A stretch of 64,000 bases of DNA from Eopsaltria australis (lineage: Eukaryota; Chordata; Aves; Passeriformes; Petroicidae): NCBI GenBank assembly GCA_034509425.1, contig JAVTVJ010000001.1, positions 9,452,001-9,516,000 on the forward strand. The letters are read 5' to 3'. The translations under genes were made by a program, and so were the position numbers. Of this stretch, positions 10,686 through 23,690 are shown in pieces; within the stretch, counting starts at the first letter, position 1; every line of letters begins with the position of its first letter. The notes beneath the pieces are model-generated. The model searched no databases and was not told where the DNA came from. It saw only the letters and a list, made by a program, of their open reading frames with translations.

Positions 10686-13600
10686 TTGAGTCCTCCTCTT
10701 GGTTACCTTCCCCCTCATTCTGCCCCTACACTTGCTGGTGTGGGGCCATCCTTCATGCACAAAGCACAACCCTTCACCCCTCTCCTTCCCTGGCACTGGA
10801 CCTTGTGACAGCCCCTGGTGACCCCAGCAATGAAAGGAAGGGCCTGTGCCTCAGCCAGGGAGCTCATTCCGCTCTCATCTCTGCTGCCAGTGGCTCTCAA
10901 TGAGCATTTATTGGTTTCTTTAACTGCATTTGCCTCTTAACTGCATTTGCCTGCCTTCATTCTTCCCTTCTTCTTTTAACACACATAGAAAATGAAGGTG
11001 TGAACACTCTTACTTGAGTCATTACCTTAAGGCTTCTGTTTTTCTTCCTTAGCTTCCCCTCCAGCGGTCCCCAACATAAAAGAATAAATTCTAAAAGGAT
11101 ACAATAATATAGACCTGTGCAAGGAACAGAAAAAACTCCCACCCAAATGAATGCCAATAGCTGCCAATTCTAGTCTCTTGATTTTTGCTTTCAAGGCTGG
11201 GAAACTCTCCATATATCTGCAGGGATATAAACGAGCTGATACTGGATAACACTCAAATAAGTTCTATGAGAGCTGAAGTACATTTTGCAGAATATGTGCA
11301 GACAAAATAAAGTCTATGAAAGGACTTCATCCAAAATTGAAAGCAAGCTCCTATCTCTTCTTAACAAAAACATAGAGAAAACCATCCTTTGTAATGCTCA
11401 ATTTAAGCAAAAGAAAGCAGAGAAAATTATGGCCAAATGGCATTTGAAAGTGTACCAAGGTGGAGAGTACAGAGTGAGGATACTTGGACGTTGTGGTTGC
11501 TCTGGAGCATTGCATTGTCTCCACTTCCTCTCACCACAGTCAGGTTCCCAGGAAGATCTTTGTGTCAACACTCAGAGCATCTTTCCTTCCAGAAAACATC
11601 ACAGTTATTCAGAGTCCTGTCCCAGAGAGATGATCTCTGCTGTAATCAAACCTGTGTAGTGGTATGACGCCTGAAAAACTTCAGCAAATTTTGCAGGTTT
11701 ATTTTTATTTTCACTAGAAGCAGTCTGTGTGCTTTCACAACCAGTGAAGCCTAGAGCGTGCCTCTCTCTGTGTGTGTCCCACTTGTGTATGCTCTTTTCA
11801 AGTAAGGATCTGCTTTCCCCCAAAGACATTTTGCTGGGAAAATCATATTATAATGAATCTGTGTTCATTCATGATGCTGACAATGATAATTTATCTGAGG
11901 TTACCTAAAAATTTCATTTATTTTAGTAATGAAGTCTATGGATTTGAAGACTATGTCATCTGCAGTGATATGTCAATAAAAATGGAAATCAAAAAATTCA
12001 TTTTAGTAGAGAGAAAGAAGGAAGCAAGCAAGCAAACAAGCACACTGTCTTTCAGGAATATTTTTTACTATATTTGGAAATCTAGATTTCTAAATTGGCT
12101 CAGTAAGATTTCTCATATAAGAGAAAAATATGATGGACATATAAATCTGATTATGTCCAAAATGAATAGCAATTGATTTTCTTAAAGCAGGTGGGGAAGG
12201 GGGGTGTCAGGGAAGAGTAGTTTATTATGTTTAAATTCTGGAACTATCACTCTAGGCAAGTTCTCTGGTTTCCAGCACCAACCAGGTGTATCATAACCTA
12301 TCAGCCACAACAGCTCTTGTGCTGAAAGCACCCCCTCCCCCCTTTCATTGGTACAGCAGTTAAAAGCAAGAAGAGATGAAGATTTTAAGAAAGTGCATGG
12401 CACAAATTATCTGTGGGTGAATAAGGGGTATGGAAGCTTCACAGCATTCCATTAGCACAGAGAGATGAAGCCAAGTGCAGTTCCTCCACCTCTCCTCCAT
12501 CTCTTTCCTGGCTGCCCCAGCAGAGGGACACAGCAGCAAATTTTAAACAAGCCAAATCAGGTGAGGAGACAACCTAACAGCACCACTGTTTGAATTTATT
12601 CCACTGCAAACAGCTGATCCTGATGCCTGAATAAAGTTATTTAAATCGTGCTCATGTATCTTTACATAATGCTTCCAAGCGCAGTACAGCCGCACGGTCT
12701 GTTTTAGGTCTGTGAAGCGGGGGATGAAGGATGTGGTGCACTGCTGGTGATGACCAGCAGCCACCCCTCTGCTAGCTGGTCATCAGAGGGTGTGGACCAT
12801 GCCATGCATTTGCCCTCCTTTGAATGCAGTCCTGGCAAGAAAAGTCATACCCCCCACGTTTCCAGGTGTGACCTGCTGCCTGTCTGACACCAAGTGCACC
12901 TTTCTCAGTAGCTTTGGACAGCAAATGTCCACAGTGGAGTGCTGGTGGGCACTGTGGGTTTGCTCTTCAGACAGACATTCTCATGCAGCAGGCACTGCAT
13001 CTGTGCAACATTTTGTAGAACATTAATGCATCGAAGTTTCAATTACAGGCATTTTCCAGTGGTAGAAAGGGATGAGAAAAGTATCTTCTGGGTACAAGAG
13101 TACCCGTCATCCCACAGAGGACAGAACGGGGTGTGTGGGATCTCAGTGTTTCTGTAATCATGCTTCTAATGGCTCTAAATCTCCATTTTAATTGCTCATG
13201 ACACTATAAGGTGGATGTTGATAATAAATGACATTAATTAAATAGTGCTAGATAAAAATGACTACACAAGAGGAGACTAGAAGCTAAGGCTTGGAAGGAC
13301 TCAGTGTACATGTCACTGCTCTTCCCAACACTTTGAGATTGCAAGAAAGCTTCACCTGTCCTCTGCCAGCTGTGTAGTATTGCCAATTAGAGGTGCAGGG
13401 GTAAGTGGAGTTTTATGGGCTGTGAGCCCCATGGGGTGACCTGCATGAGTGGTTCTGCACCCACTCTGGCAGGGTGGCCTCTCACCTGGCCTGCTCCCTA
13501 AAGCCTGGTTAAGTGGTGCTTCATGTGTCTCTCTAGTCTTGCCTGAAAAACCCCAAGAGCTTATGAGGAGGTTTCAAGGGAAATGGGGTCCCTGGGCCCG

Positions 13601-16224
13601 CACAAGCCTGCACAACTGGGAAGGATGGAAAGCCATTTCTCCCCTCTCCTGCCATCCTGAATTATTATCTGTGCTATCCTTTTGCTTTCTCACAGGGAAT
13701 AGAGACCACCAGGAAACACATTTAAAAATCATCTGTGGCACACAGAAGGAGAAGAGAGAAAGTTGTTGGTACATTTCAGCAAGCCTCGTTAAAAACATCT
13801 CTAGGCACTACAAAGTGCATGTTATCAATATGCATATGTGATGTCTCTGAGGCAGAGTTGCCTTTAAGGTACGTATTCAGCAGGACAACATTTTCCCATG
13901 TGAGGCAAGGAACAACAGTGAATCATATGTGTAGGAGGGAAAGGCCTTCTGGCTATGTACAGTATTTATTCCCTTTTGTGTCTTGCTTCCCCCCCTCCCC
14001 TCTTTTATTAATGGCTTTTGCAATTAGTGGTAACAGGGTATTGCTAGCTGGCAGAAAGCAGTGACTTCTGCAGTCGATTCTTTGTGGGAAACTGGATGTG
14101 TAGAGGAAGGAAATGATGCTTGTGTGCTGGCTTTGCTCACTCCTCTGACCCCCAAGCAAGAGCCAGCTGACATGCTGTTTGTGTTCAGCACTTGCCTCCC
14201 CAGCTGAATGTCACATTACTTGACCTCACATAAATACACATACAGATGTAGAAATGCAGAAGGTGAGGCCTGCAGTGCACACATTAAAAATTCCTACTGA
14301 AGATGTCAGCAGGGGGCCCAGAGAAGCTGGGTTAGATTTAGAGGGAATCTGAAGGGAAAGTATGACATCTTGCTCTGCCTGCAGCCACAGGCTGGGTGGG
14401 GTTTTATTTCTCACCCCACTAAAGAGGGATTCCACCCCACAACCTTTAGTGCTGGAAAGCATTGCAAAAAGCAGAGGGTGGATGCACTAGCATGGGTGAT
14501 GAATCCTGTAGTATTTTGGGATGTTAGCTGAGTTCCCGATGGGCTGTTGGGACAGAACTGGAGTTCAGGATCTTCCTAAGAGCCTGCGAATAATTGTCAA
14601 TGGATGTAAACACTGACACAAAGTCAGCAGACAACAGGTTGCCTTTGGTGTCCTGGTTTCAACAATAAATTATAGCCCAGGAAGACAGAGAACCCAGGAG
14701 GGTGTAGATGTGAGTATCCAGGAGGGTGTAGCTTTCTTCCAGTTCCTTCTTCTCCTTGCCTTCCCTTCCCTCTTTCCCTCAATCCAACCACGTGTAGATT
14801 TAGAGACTCCTGCTAAAGCTGAAATGTCATAATGCAATGCAGTGTATAATTATGGGAGCAGAAGTGACCTAACAAATTTTAACTCTGAAGAGAGTGAAAG
14901 AATTAAGAAAGAAAAATGAAATCACGGTGTCGCTGAGCTGGCAGTGCTATAATTTCCAAGCACTAGTAGCAAGATATCTCTGATTGGCAAGTTCTGCTGC
15001 TTTCTCACTTTTTTATTCTTGTTGGAAAAGCAGAGGGGCACTGACTAGAGGGGAGAGGGGAGAAAGGAAGATGGATGGGTGAAGTGAGCAGGATGAGGCT
15101 CATAGGAGAGGATGTGAGAGGGATTGCGAGAGGGAATCAGAGGCAACTGCGCATGCATAAGAAAAGAGCATCTAGAAAAGAACTGAAAGGTTTTGAGGCA
15201 GCAGTGAGTGGAAATGGTTGGCAGTTTCCTGTCAGAGACGAAAAGATGTCATTTTTTTCCTGTGGAAAATGCTATTTTAATAACTGTCTATCAGATAATA
15301 ATTCTTTGAGGATTTTCAATTTTACCTGACTCTTATTTTAAATTTGTGTTGGAGAGGAATTGTCACGCAGCTGGAAGCTGACATTTCTGTCAGGCTCTTA
15401 TCATTCACGTTTTCTACCTAGAGGCAAAGAGCGTGAGATCCTTCCAATCTGGGAGCTACAGCTGGCCTGACGGGGAGGCACTGAGCCTGGTGCTTGCTTC
15501 CAGCCATCTGCCTGGAAGCCTCACACCATGGCAATTCTCTCCCCCTAGGCAAAAGTCAGGCTGACAAGAGCCTTTCAAGACAAGCAACCAGCAAATCAAA
15601 TAAAGCCTTTGTTCCTTCAGACTGGAATGTTTCCCTTTTCCGCCCAAATGAGACATGGATGTACAAACAATTTTGTGAGAAAAGTCTGACTCTACAGATG
15701 ACCTTAGAGAGTACAAAGGTCCTTTGGTACCTGCTTGCCTCTGCTTCCACTGGTTAAATTTCTTGACAGACCAGTTATTTTATCCCTGATTTTCACATGG
15801 TTTTAAGCAGGACCAGTTGCCCTGGGGAGAAAGGCTCCCCTGTGCAAAATTCTGTCCCTGGGAGTGCTCAGAAACAAGGAATATGCTTGACTTCCTGTCT
15901 GCTCTGCCTCCTCAGTGTGCCTATCACGGGCATTTGCTGTGCTCTTACTGTGATTGTTGTCTAGCTGACACAATTAAGCAGAGAGTAAATCTAGTACAGC
16001 CTGGCATTGGTGCTGGTATACACATCAGGCAGCAAATTTCACTGGCTCTGTTAGAGACCATTATCCAGCCTACCTGACGCCTGCAGGGTCTGTCAGATTC
16101 TGCAGAGGGCCCCATAGACCAAGATCTATGAGTGGCTGACCCTGCAGATTGCTTCCCACTGGATTACAGCTGGAGCATCCTCTAAATAAAGACAATTTTG
16201 AGCAACTGGGAGAAAACTTCTTCA
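10686..16224. other. Unique A+T-rich DNA, no gene recognised
   Basis: No exon or element is recognised with confidence. Small items are an imperfect AAGC array at about 12022-12042 and a 14-bp sequence repeated at 14694-14707 and 14718-14731. The stretch near 13670-13700 has a pyrimidine tract ending in cag that looks like a splice acceptor, but the frame after it has no recognisable protein content. Frames of 124-134 codons at 11285-11659, 11772-12176 and 13449-13841 look like chance. Confidence 0.5.
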
Positions 16225-16712
16225 TGACACTCATAAAAAAAACTCAATGGAGATTTTTTTCATTCTATTCAGAATACTATGCGCTCTGGGCACTGAACTT
16301 CAAGAAGGAGGTAGGCCAAGTGAAAGCAGTCCAGAGGAGAGCAACAAGAACAATCAGAGGTCTAAAAAATGGGAAAGGCTAACCTGAATAATTCTTAGTC
16401 TCCAGAAGAGACAGCTGGAAGAGAGTACTGAGAGAGATGCTAAACAGGGTCTGCTGTGATGGAAATGTTAGGAAATAATGCATTTCACTTCAATCAGAAA
16501 ATTCATATGTAATACAAGAAAAAGTCTGGAAATTATAAGGATAAAAAATGCATTGACAGGAGAGTTTTCCAAGTAGATGTCCTGGGAGATCTTCAGGAAC
16601 AAGTCAGAGAAAGACCTGTCAGAAACAGCAATTGATCCTGCCTTGGGTAGGGGGAAGGATCAGATGACTTTTTATGTCCTTTCCAGCATGATGCTTGTGT
16701 GTTCTATGCTTT
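16225..16712 (+). mobile_element. CR1 LINE fragment with ORF2 C-terminal remnant
   Basis: The plus strand runs from the end of the CR1 reverse-transcriptase ORF into the 3' region. The frame around 16280-16380 still encodes a VQRRATRTIRGL stretch, the decayed counterpart of the VQRRATK.IKGLE motif that ends CR1 reverse transcriptase. Downstream the order expected for CR1 is kept: a gagatcttcagg-like piece, then gatcagatgactttttatg, then tcctttccagcatgatg and a final ttctatg near 16703-16709, the CR1 3' tail motif. The internal part is diverged with small deletions and stops. It is a dead 5'-truncated copy, as is usual for avian CR1. Confidence 0.75.
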
Positions 16713-16826
16713 TTGATGGAAAACTATGGTTTGGGTTTGCATGCCTTTTCTAGACACTTAAGTTGAGCAGGAAGCAGATATGTAGAGGGAATCCAAATGC
16801 GTAGGGGAAAAAAATCCAAAATGAAA

Positions 16827-16850
16827 GAGAGAGAGAGAGAGAGAGAGAGA
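16827..16850. repeat. (GA)12 microsatellite
   Basis: Twelve uninterrupted GA dinucleotides followed by a short A run. It starts about 110 bp after the end of the CR1 fragment. Confidence 0.9.
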
Positions 16851-19800
16851 AAAAAAACCTAGAGAAAGAAAGGTAGAGGAAGTCTGGACAGCTTCAAACA
16901 AACCAAACAGACTGTCTGAACCCTTAGCAGGGCAGACTCCAGGCAGCTACTCACTGGTTATGCTAAGGACCCAGGCATATGCCTGAGAGTTGGATGGAAA
17001 TTGTTATGCAGTCGAGATTGATGTATCTGCTGTTTTGGCTTTGCCTGCACTACATTTACCTGTGTTAAATAAACAAAGAAAGTGCTCTAAGTATTGCTCT
17101 AAGAGTGAATAATAAGTGGAACATTTTTTCTTTTGTTAGTAGCTTGTGTCCTTGCTTATTAAGTCTCAGGCTGAGCAGCCAAAGGGAGTGTTTGAGACAC
17201 AAATGCCGGAGGGGACTCCCACTGCTGAAAGCAAAGGGCAAGCAGCTTGAAATGTGCTACTTCTATTCCTGGAAGACCATGATGATCAGAAATACAAGCT
17301 TTGTGTCCTTTACTCCCTGTCTTTTCTTCTCTTCTTCCTGCTCCTTCTGCATCCCTTTGAATAGCATTCAGGAAGTTCAAAACTCATTTGTAATGGCTGG
17401 TGACTAACAGAGAGAAATTGTTCTTTTGTCTTTTGCTAACTAAATTAGCAGAGATCAGTTTTGGGCATACTCCTCATTTTAGTTAGTGGCAATATAAATA
17501 CCAAGATATACCCTGCTTTTCTCTCTCCCTGAGTCTTTATATTCCGTTTTCAAATCACTGCATCAAGGCTTCTACTCTTTGGAAAAATCTACAATATGAG
17601 AATATATGAGAAATATCAAATCTATCAGGATTCACTTGCCCTTTTAAAACCAAATCCATCTCTCATAAAAAGAAAGGGAATACTTATCCAATACTCTGAA
17701 ATGTAACAGCTTCTCACACCAGACCTTCATGTGTCTTTTAAGTCATTTCCTCATAAAAGCTTCCTCTGCCTTACCAAATACCTCAGACAAAACCAAGCTT
17801 TGTTAGTCTTAGCAAGAAACATGAGTTCCTTTCCTAAGGAAACAGGAAAAGCACAGGGAAAAAATTCTACTCCCGCTTCATGTATCTGTTAAGGTTTTTA
17901 GCCCTAGCACAGCTGCTGATCACAACTGCTTTCTATCACCAGGAGAGCAAGACACAGTCTCTCAATCTCCACCTGAGACTTCCCTATAAACTCACTGGAG
18001 CCAGTGCAGATATTGTAAAGTGTTCCCTTTGCAAAGCAACAACATGACAGAGAGCTGATCTAATGTGGAATGAGCAGTGCCGTGCTTTACTTTATAACAA
18101 TTTTTGCCAGATCTTTGTAAATGTTCTGTAAGTCTCCCCTCTAATGTTTTTAATCATTCAAAGACTGAGAGTGCTGGTTAGCTACAGCTGGCAAAAAAAA
18201 AAAAAAAAAAAGACAAGGGGAATCACATAGCACTTTTCCTTTTGTTATTTCTGCTGTTAGTAATAGAAATGAAACCACTTGATTAATAGGGAAGTCCACA
18301 GTGCTACTGAGACACCTGATAAGAATTTGATTTCCATTTCTCTTATCTAAATTATACACCTCATCCTCAGTAATGTGAGCTGCCCTTCTATTTAGTCGTG
18401 TAATTGAAAAATTTGATATTTCATTGCTAGTGTATGCCATAATTTTGCAAAGAAAGAGAACCTATCTGTTTTAGATAATGCTTATTAATACACAGATTAA
18501 GTGTCTCAGATAAAAATCTGATGACACTCTTCCCTAATATACTTGTATTTGTAGGCAGCAGAATGAAATGTATTGACCATTTCATCCTTCTTTGGAACAT
18601 CTGCTGGAGGATTTACCTGCAATTACCTACTGAAAATGAAATAAAAGATTAGCAGAAATGAGATGTCACTTTGGACTTACAGCTCCTGTTGCCAGGGAAA
18701 CCTTAGAGTTAGCATCCTGATTAGGGCAAAAATTGCTGTAACCCAGCTGCACCTTTGTCAGCATCAGTGGCTGGCAGAGCTGCAGCTCCTGTTTGTCTGG
18801 CCAGAGACAGTGATTTCCCACTGTCATCTCCTGGCTGGATGAACAGCCCTTTCTGATGGTGCCCCATCCAGACATCAGTTTACAAAGACACATAGCTGGG
18901 ACTGTGTAACTGAATTACACAATTGCAACACCAGTGCAATTAGATGGTTAAAAGGGAGAGACTGATGGAGGAGGGACATTAATTATGTTTAATCCCCACT
19001 ACCCCTACTAAAAAACAATTCAGAGCTATCCAAGAACCCAGTGCCTGCCAACAACTTCTACAGAAACACATTTTGTGCAGGAAGATCAACGATGGAGAGA
19101 CATTAGTCAAGTGAGAGCTTGGCAAGAAAACCTGCAAAAGGACTTGAAACAGTGGAGTGAGGCCAAAGAAAATGAAAAGTATTCTTATATGTTTGTGCCT
19201 GGGCCTCCAGAGAGGAAAAACAGGTGGTGATGCAGAAAGCAATGGAGGTGGGAAGGGAAAAACAGTGTTATATCCTCACTGTGGGAGGAGGTGTTACCTC
19301 CTTACACCATCCTAAGGAGGAGACTCCTTTGCATTTATGGAGTGTCAAGGGGAAATAATTTCAGGTAATCTTGACTCTACCACTTTCCCCCATGTTGGGG
19401 AACTCCCTTTGAATATCTCAGTGCCTGCAGCTTCACTTAAGTGCATCCAGTACAGCACTCCTGACAGTGCAAGACATCGAGAAAAGCTCTCACTTGGGCA
19501 ATGGCAAGGCAACAGGTTTCAGACAAGTTCAGAGGCTTCAGAAGATAAAGTTAATGCTTTTTATTTGTGTAGTTTGAAAGCTGCCAGGGATTAGCCTGTC
19601 AGCACAACAGAATTAATTGCAGTCAGCGCTTGGCTGGATTCAATGAAATAGATGTTGTTGTGTTTTTGTACTCTTGTACTTCTGTACTTCTGCTTCAAGT
19701 CTGTTAGGATTCTGACTTTTAAAAGCACTCTAACTCTTGAAAACACGTAAGAGAAGTACTGTAAGCTGATGGGTCAATTTTGTTTTCCAAAGCTGTTGCT

Positions 19801-20706
19801 ATTACTGTGCATTGCCCATCATTTCAGCCAACACAAATACTGAACTTGAGCTACATGCAAATTAGAGTGTAAGTCTATAAAATTATCTCATATTTAAATT
19901 ATTAGATTACTTTGTCTCTGCCCTTTGGAAAAGAATCATCATCCCTAAGAAATGTAAATGCTGCATGATTAGTTCATGACCAGAAATACCAAAAACAAAC
20001 CACTCCATTAGTTCTTTCTTCTTTAATGTTACCTAAGCACTGACTTTTAAAAATAATCTGGGATTAGTATCTTAAATATGCACAGACGTTCTTCTATCCA
20101 CAACTTCAGTACCAAAAGAAACATTACAAATGCCAGGACTGTAGGAGTGTTGAAAGGAAAATTATGTTAAGAGCTCAGGAAATACTGCTTGTCTCTGTGC
20201 TTATGACACTCATTTCTTATAGGTCTGTGAAATTCAGCACTGAAATTTCATGTGTTCTAATAGTAGAATGCAAGGTCTTTTTATCTGCAGTAACTTCACT
20301 ACCACTTCCAGCAGCCCCTCATATCTTTCTGTTGTAGTTTACACCAGGTTGTGTAAGGTGTGGCAAAAAGGAAGGTAAGCCTGTTCCTTAGCCATCCCAG
20401 GTGACAGCAAAATGAGCCATTACGCTGAAATTCTCCCAAAATGTCCTAGGCTGTAAACAGTGCAGTGCAGATCAGCATTTTCAGCTATGGGAGGGCTGTG
20501 TTTCTAAAGTGAGAGCTTAAATATTCAGCTTTTTACTCAGGTGGAAAACTCCTTTCTCATCTCAACAGTTCTAAGCAAATTGACATCCAATTGCTAAATT
20601 TGATAAAAACAATTTATTTTATTGTTTTATAACTCTGTTTAATTAAGGAATATTTTCATCCCAATTATTTTTTCATTAGTTGCAGGGAAGAGACCTTTGG
20701 AAAATT
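16851..20706. other. Unique A+T-rich DNA with one poly-A run
   Basis: Nothing recognisable as a gene or transposon. A 19-bp A run lies at 18193-18211. The frames at 18666-18893 minus and 19337-19594 plus have no family resemblance. Confidence 0.55.
18193..18211. repeat. Homopolymer A run (19 bp)
   Basis: Nineteen consecutive A. No upstream polyadenylation signal or transcript body is evident, so it is a simple repeat and not a retroposon tail. Confidence 0.85.
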
Positions 20707-20820
20707 GTGAGTGTGTGTATGTGTATATAAAATATATATGTTTATAAATAACGTGTATTTTATATGTGTGTGTATGTATATATATGTGTGTGTATATACA
20801 TGTCGATATATATGTGTTAA
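20707..20820. repeat. TG/TA compound microsatellite
   Basis: Alternating gtgtgtat, tatatatg and tgtgtgta units over about 115 bp. The minus-strand frame 20639-20860 with its Tyr/Ile/Thr/His runs is only a reading of this repeat. Confidence 0.85.
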
Positions 20821-21254
20821 TATTTTTTTTCAGTCTCCAACAGTTATTGGGCCAGTTCATAGCTGTTTAACAGCAGAAACTTTGGTACTTCTAAGCACAA
20901 TAAAACCTTTTATAAAAGTACACAATCAAAATATTCTAGTTTGTAATATATTACAATATATTCTACTCATAGCCATGTATCTCTTCTGTCTTAAGAATTG
21001 AAGGTGCAGTAGTAACAAAATAAGTGGATCTTATTATGTATGGAAACACAGCTGAAGGGTTGCTGTTCCAGATATAATAAGAGGATTTCCTTTGTTCTTT
21101 TTCCCATGAGTTTTTGGAATTCATTATAAGTTCTGTAAGAAGACAGTCCAAGGAATAAAAACTCTCCCTTAACCCAAATGAGAGAACATATAAAGTTGTT
21201 TTTACTACCCCCACATCATACAAGAGCACCTTGGTGCTATTCACACCATTTTTT
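20821..21254. other. Unique A+T-rich DNA, nothing recognised
   Basis: No repeat family or exon is recognisable between the microsatellite and the LTR fragment that starts at 21255. Confidence 0.5.
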
Positions 21255-21312
21255 GGTGGGTTGACCCCAGCCAACAGCCAAACACCCACACAGCTTCTTG
21301 TTCAGTCCCCTC
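21255..21312 (-). mobile_element. Short terminal fragment of an abundant avian LTR
   Basis: The plus strand reads ggtgggttgaccccagcc, then caacagccaaacacccaca and cagctt. This follows the end of a very common avian LTR, whose complementary terminus I know as a gggttgaccccagccagcag / caagcacccacacagc sequence. Only about 60 bp is kept, with no TATA box or polyadenylation signal. It abuts the unclassified repeat copy at 21313. Confidence 0.5.
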
Positions 21313-21498
21313 TTTAACTGGATCTCTTTCCTGATATTATGCTCTGAGATATCTGCAGGCACTTTTGCTCCAAGTGGCAACCCTTCCTTGTGCCTGCCTG
21401 TTCCTTCAGTAAGGATGGATCAGCAAAGGGCCTCTCAGATCCACAGCCAAGGTCTGCTGTGTGCCCACTGCCTTGGATTGGCACCCAACCAGAACCTG
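21313..21498 (+). repeat. Unclassified ~190-bp repeat, copy A
   Basis: This segment aligns by eye to the reverse complement of 23211-23401. Shared blocks in order are ggatctcttt/tgatctcttc, ccaagtggc/tgagtggcc, cagtaagga, cctctcag, ggtctgctg, cactgcctt and tggcacccaaccagaacctg (the last 20 bases are identical). The two copies are diverged at many sites and have small gaps. I do not recognise the family. The frame corresponding to the TNF-receptor-like reading of copy B has a stop codon and lost cysteines here, so this copy is not functional coding sequence. Confidence 0.6.
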
Positions 21499-23210
21499 CT
21501 CACCCTCCACTCCCAGCAGAGAGAGAAAATAGAAAGAAACCAGTAAGAGTCATGAGAGAAGACCCTCTGTTCCACTGATGATGCTGGATATGCTGTCCAG
21601 AGGAGAGGAGGGAGGCCACTGCCTTTGAAGAGATGCTAATTCAGAATGGCTGAGACAGAGATTCAGCACCCAACTCCAGTAATCATTACAGTAAGCAGAA
21701 TGAACAAAGCAGAGGTCAACAGATCCATACCAGCAGTTATAATTAAAAGATAAAGAGAGAATTTGTGGCTGGATTTTTCCTTTCTGGAGTATTCAAGTGC
21801 CCTTTTCTTGGCAAATATTCGCCACCAAAAAGCTGGGAACTAGTGCCCAATATTAGTAGCCCATGTAGTGTGTGGATGGAGAGCATAAAAACTGTCAGTG
21901 GAAGACTGACATTAACATAAACCATTTTTAACTCCAGGCAGAGGGGAAGTTGATAATTATGTGCCTATCCATCCACGGTGCCTCATGGCATTTAGAGCTG
22001 CAATCTGAGCTGGGATAGAGCCTTAACTAGAAGGGCATCATGTTAGCCGAGGGTTTTGTGATACTTCCTTTAGTCTACAACAGTAAGAACTTAGCGAATT
22101 TTTGCTCCTGGGATTGCTGCTCATATCAGCTGCTGATATTAGAGGAACCTTTACTACAAAACAGTAAGGAAATTCTGAAGCAGCAACAGAAAAATATCTG
22201 CAGAACTAGGAAAAGGGAGAAAGGAGACCACAGCAAGGCACTAAAGAAGAGACTAAATACCTCTAGCGAAGAAAATGCTTCAGCATGTGCACCTTAGTAA
22301 GGAGTAATCAAAAAAGGAGGGGGATTCTACTAGACTATTTTAGCAACAGTATGTTTTCTTTTCCAGATTAAGTTTATGGATTACTAGAACTCTCTAAAAA
22401 ATAATGATCAGAGACAGGTGCTGTCTGAATTAAATGAACAACCACTGCACACAGAAGCAGCAACCTTGAGGAAAAACACATTTGAAAATATTCCTCACAA
22501 GCATTCATCAAACTAGAATTTTGCAGTTTTCATGTTCCTTCTGTCCAAAGAATAGCTTCTGGTAATGTCTGTCCTGGTGATGAAGGTAAAAGTTAAATTT
22601 ATGCTTTACAACAGAAAGGAAAAAGACATCTTCAGACTACTTTGAGATTCTGTAGTCTTGCACCAAAGGCAAAACAAAAACTAGAAATCCTGATTCCCTT
22701 GAAATCGATGGCAAAAATCCATTTCATTCAGTTATGTTAAGATTTTATACCAGAGGGACATAAAAAAATGAGGATACAAAATATATATACCAGTAGCCAT
22801 CCCATCACTCCTACAATGCAATCCTACATTTAATATATGGGTTGTAATACAGGTGGGTGACCCTGTTCTGATCCTACTGTGGCTGATCTAATTAGTTCAG
22901 GGCTGGTACACAAGTTCAGGTGTAAGCATAACCTAAGACAAACACAGCAACAATTGATATGCATTAAATAAACTTTCCCAGGTATTGACATTTTGCTGTG
23001 TAAAGACTACCCCAAAAAGAAAGCAAAGAGCAAATTTTGGTTCCACTTGTCCAATGGAAGACTCTTTCCTTAAAATCTGCTCTTTTCCTAATAAAGTCTG
23101 TCTTCCAAAGAGTGGAATTTGAAGCTGAACATCTGTGAAATGAATATTTTCAGTACATGCTAATTCAGAATGTGCTGCAGGCAAAAAAGGTGCAGCAGCT
23201 GTGAGCACCA
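21499..23210. other. Unique DNA between the two inverted copies
   Basis: No gene or known element is recognised. A 16-bp word (atgctaattcagaatg) occurs at about 21633-21648 and again at about 23157-23172 in the same orientation, close to the two inverted repeat copies. No other structure was found. Confidence 0.45.
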
Positions 23211-23401
23211 CAGGTTCTGGTTGGGTGCCAGTACAAGGCAGTGAGTACTCAGCAGACCTCAATTGCTGTGCACATTCTCCAGAGCTGAGAGGACCTGAAC
23301 AGTCCTTACTGAAATGATAGCCAGGAACGCAGCAGGAAGGCCACTCAAAGCAAAAGTCACTGCAAGTTTTGTGGAATATATCAGGGAAGAGATCAAATTA
23401 A
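23211..23401 (-). repeat. Unclassified ~190-bp repeat, copy B (possible decayed exon)
   Basis: Inverted partner of 21313-21498. Read on the minus strand, a polypyrimidine-poor aacttgcag tract is followed by an open stretch reading ...CVPGYHFSKDC, then eight residues, then GECAQ and AEYSLPC. The C-x-P-G-x(6)-C-x(8)-C spacing and the following Glu-Tyr resemble one TNF-receptor cysteine-rich repeat, but two expected cysteines are missing. The frame runs into other sequence without a clear splice donor. The opposite strand also has an open stretch. It may be an old duplicated exon, or equally an unknown repeat with a chance reading. Similarity with copy A also covers ~40 bp upstream of the acceptor-like site, so the copies arose by DNA duplication, not from spliced mRNA. 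Confidence 0.5.
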
Positions 23402-23590
23402 AGAATCAAATCTAGAAAACCTAAGACAGTTCATGATGGTTAATCCAATGAGTTGAAAGAGATACTGGAAAACAGTGATCATAAGAAACTTCCACAGAAG
23501 CCAAGGATAAGCTTTGACCAGTAGGAGGATTGATTTTCTACTCAGCAAAGAGGCTGCACCTGGAAAAAATGCCTGGACCTGTGTTCCCTG

Positions 23591-23690
23591 TATATATGTG
23601 TGCATATATATTTATATATATACATATGTATGTATGTATATATGTGTGTTTACATCTGTGTTCATGTGAATGTATATACATATAAATACA
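23591..23690. repeat. TA/TG/TACA compound microsatellite
   Basis: Imperfect tatatatg, catatata, tgtatgta and acatataa units over about 100 bp, similar in composition to the repeat at 20707-20820. Confidence 0.8.

Noticed and set aside
13449..13841. Possible exon after a pyrimidine-rich acceptor near 13695
   Set aside because: The following frame has no recognisable protein content and no matching donor or neighbouring exon.
20639..20860. Tyr/Thr/Ile/His-rich frame
   Set aside because: A direct reading of the TG/TA microsatellite.
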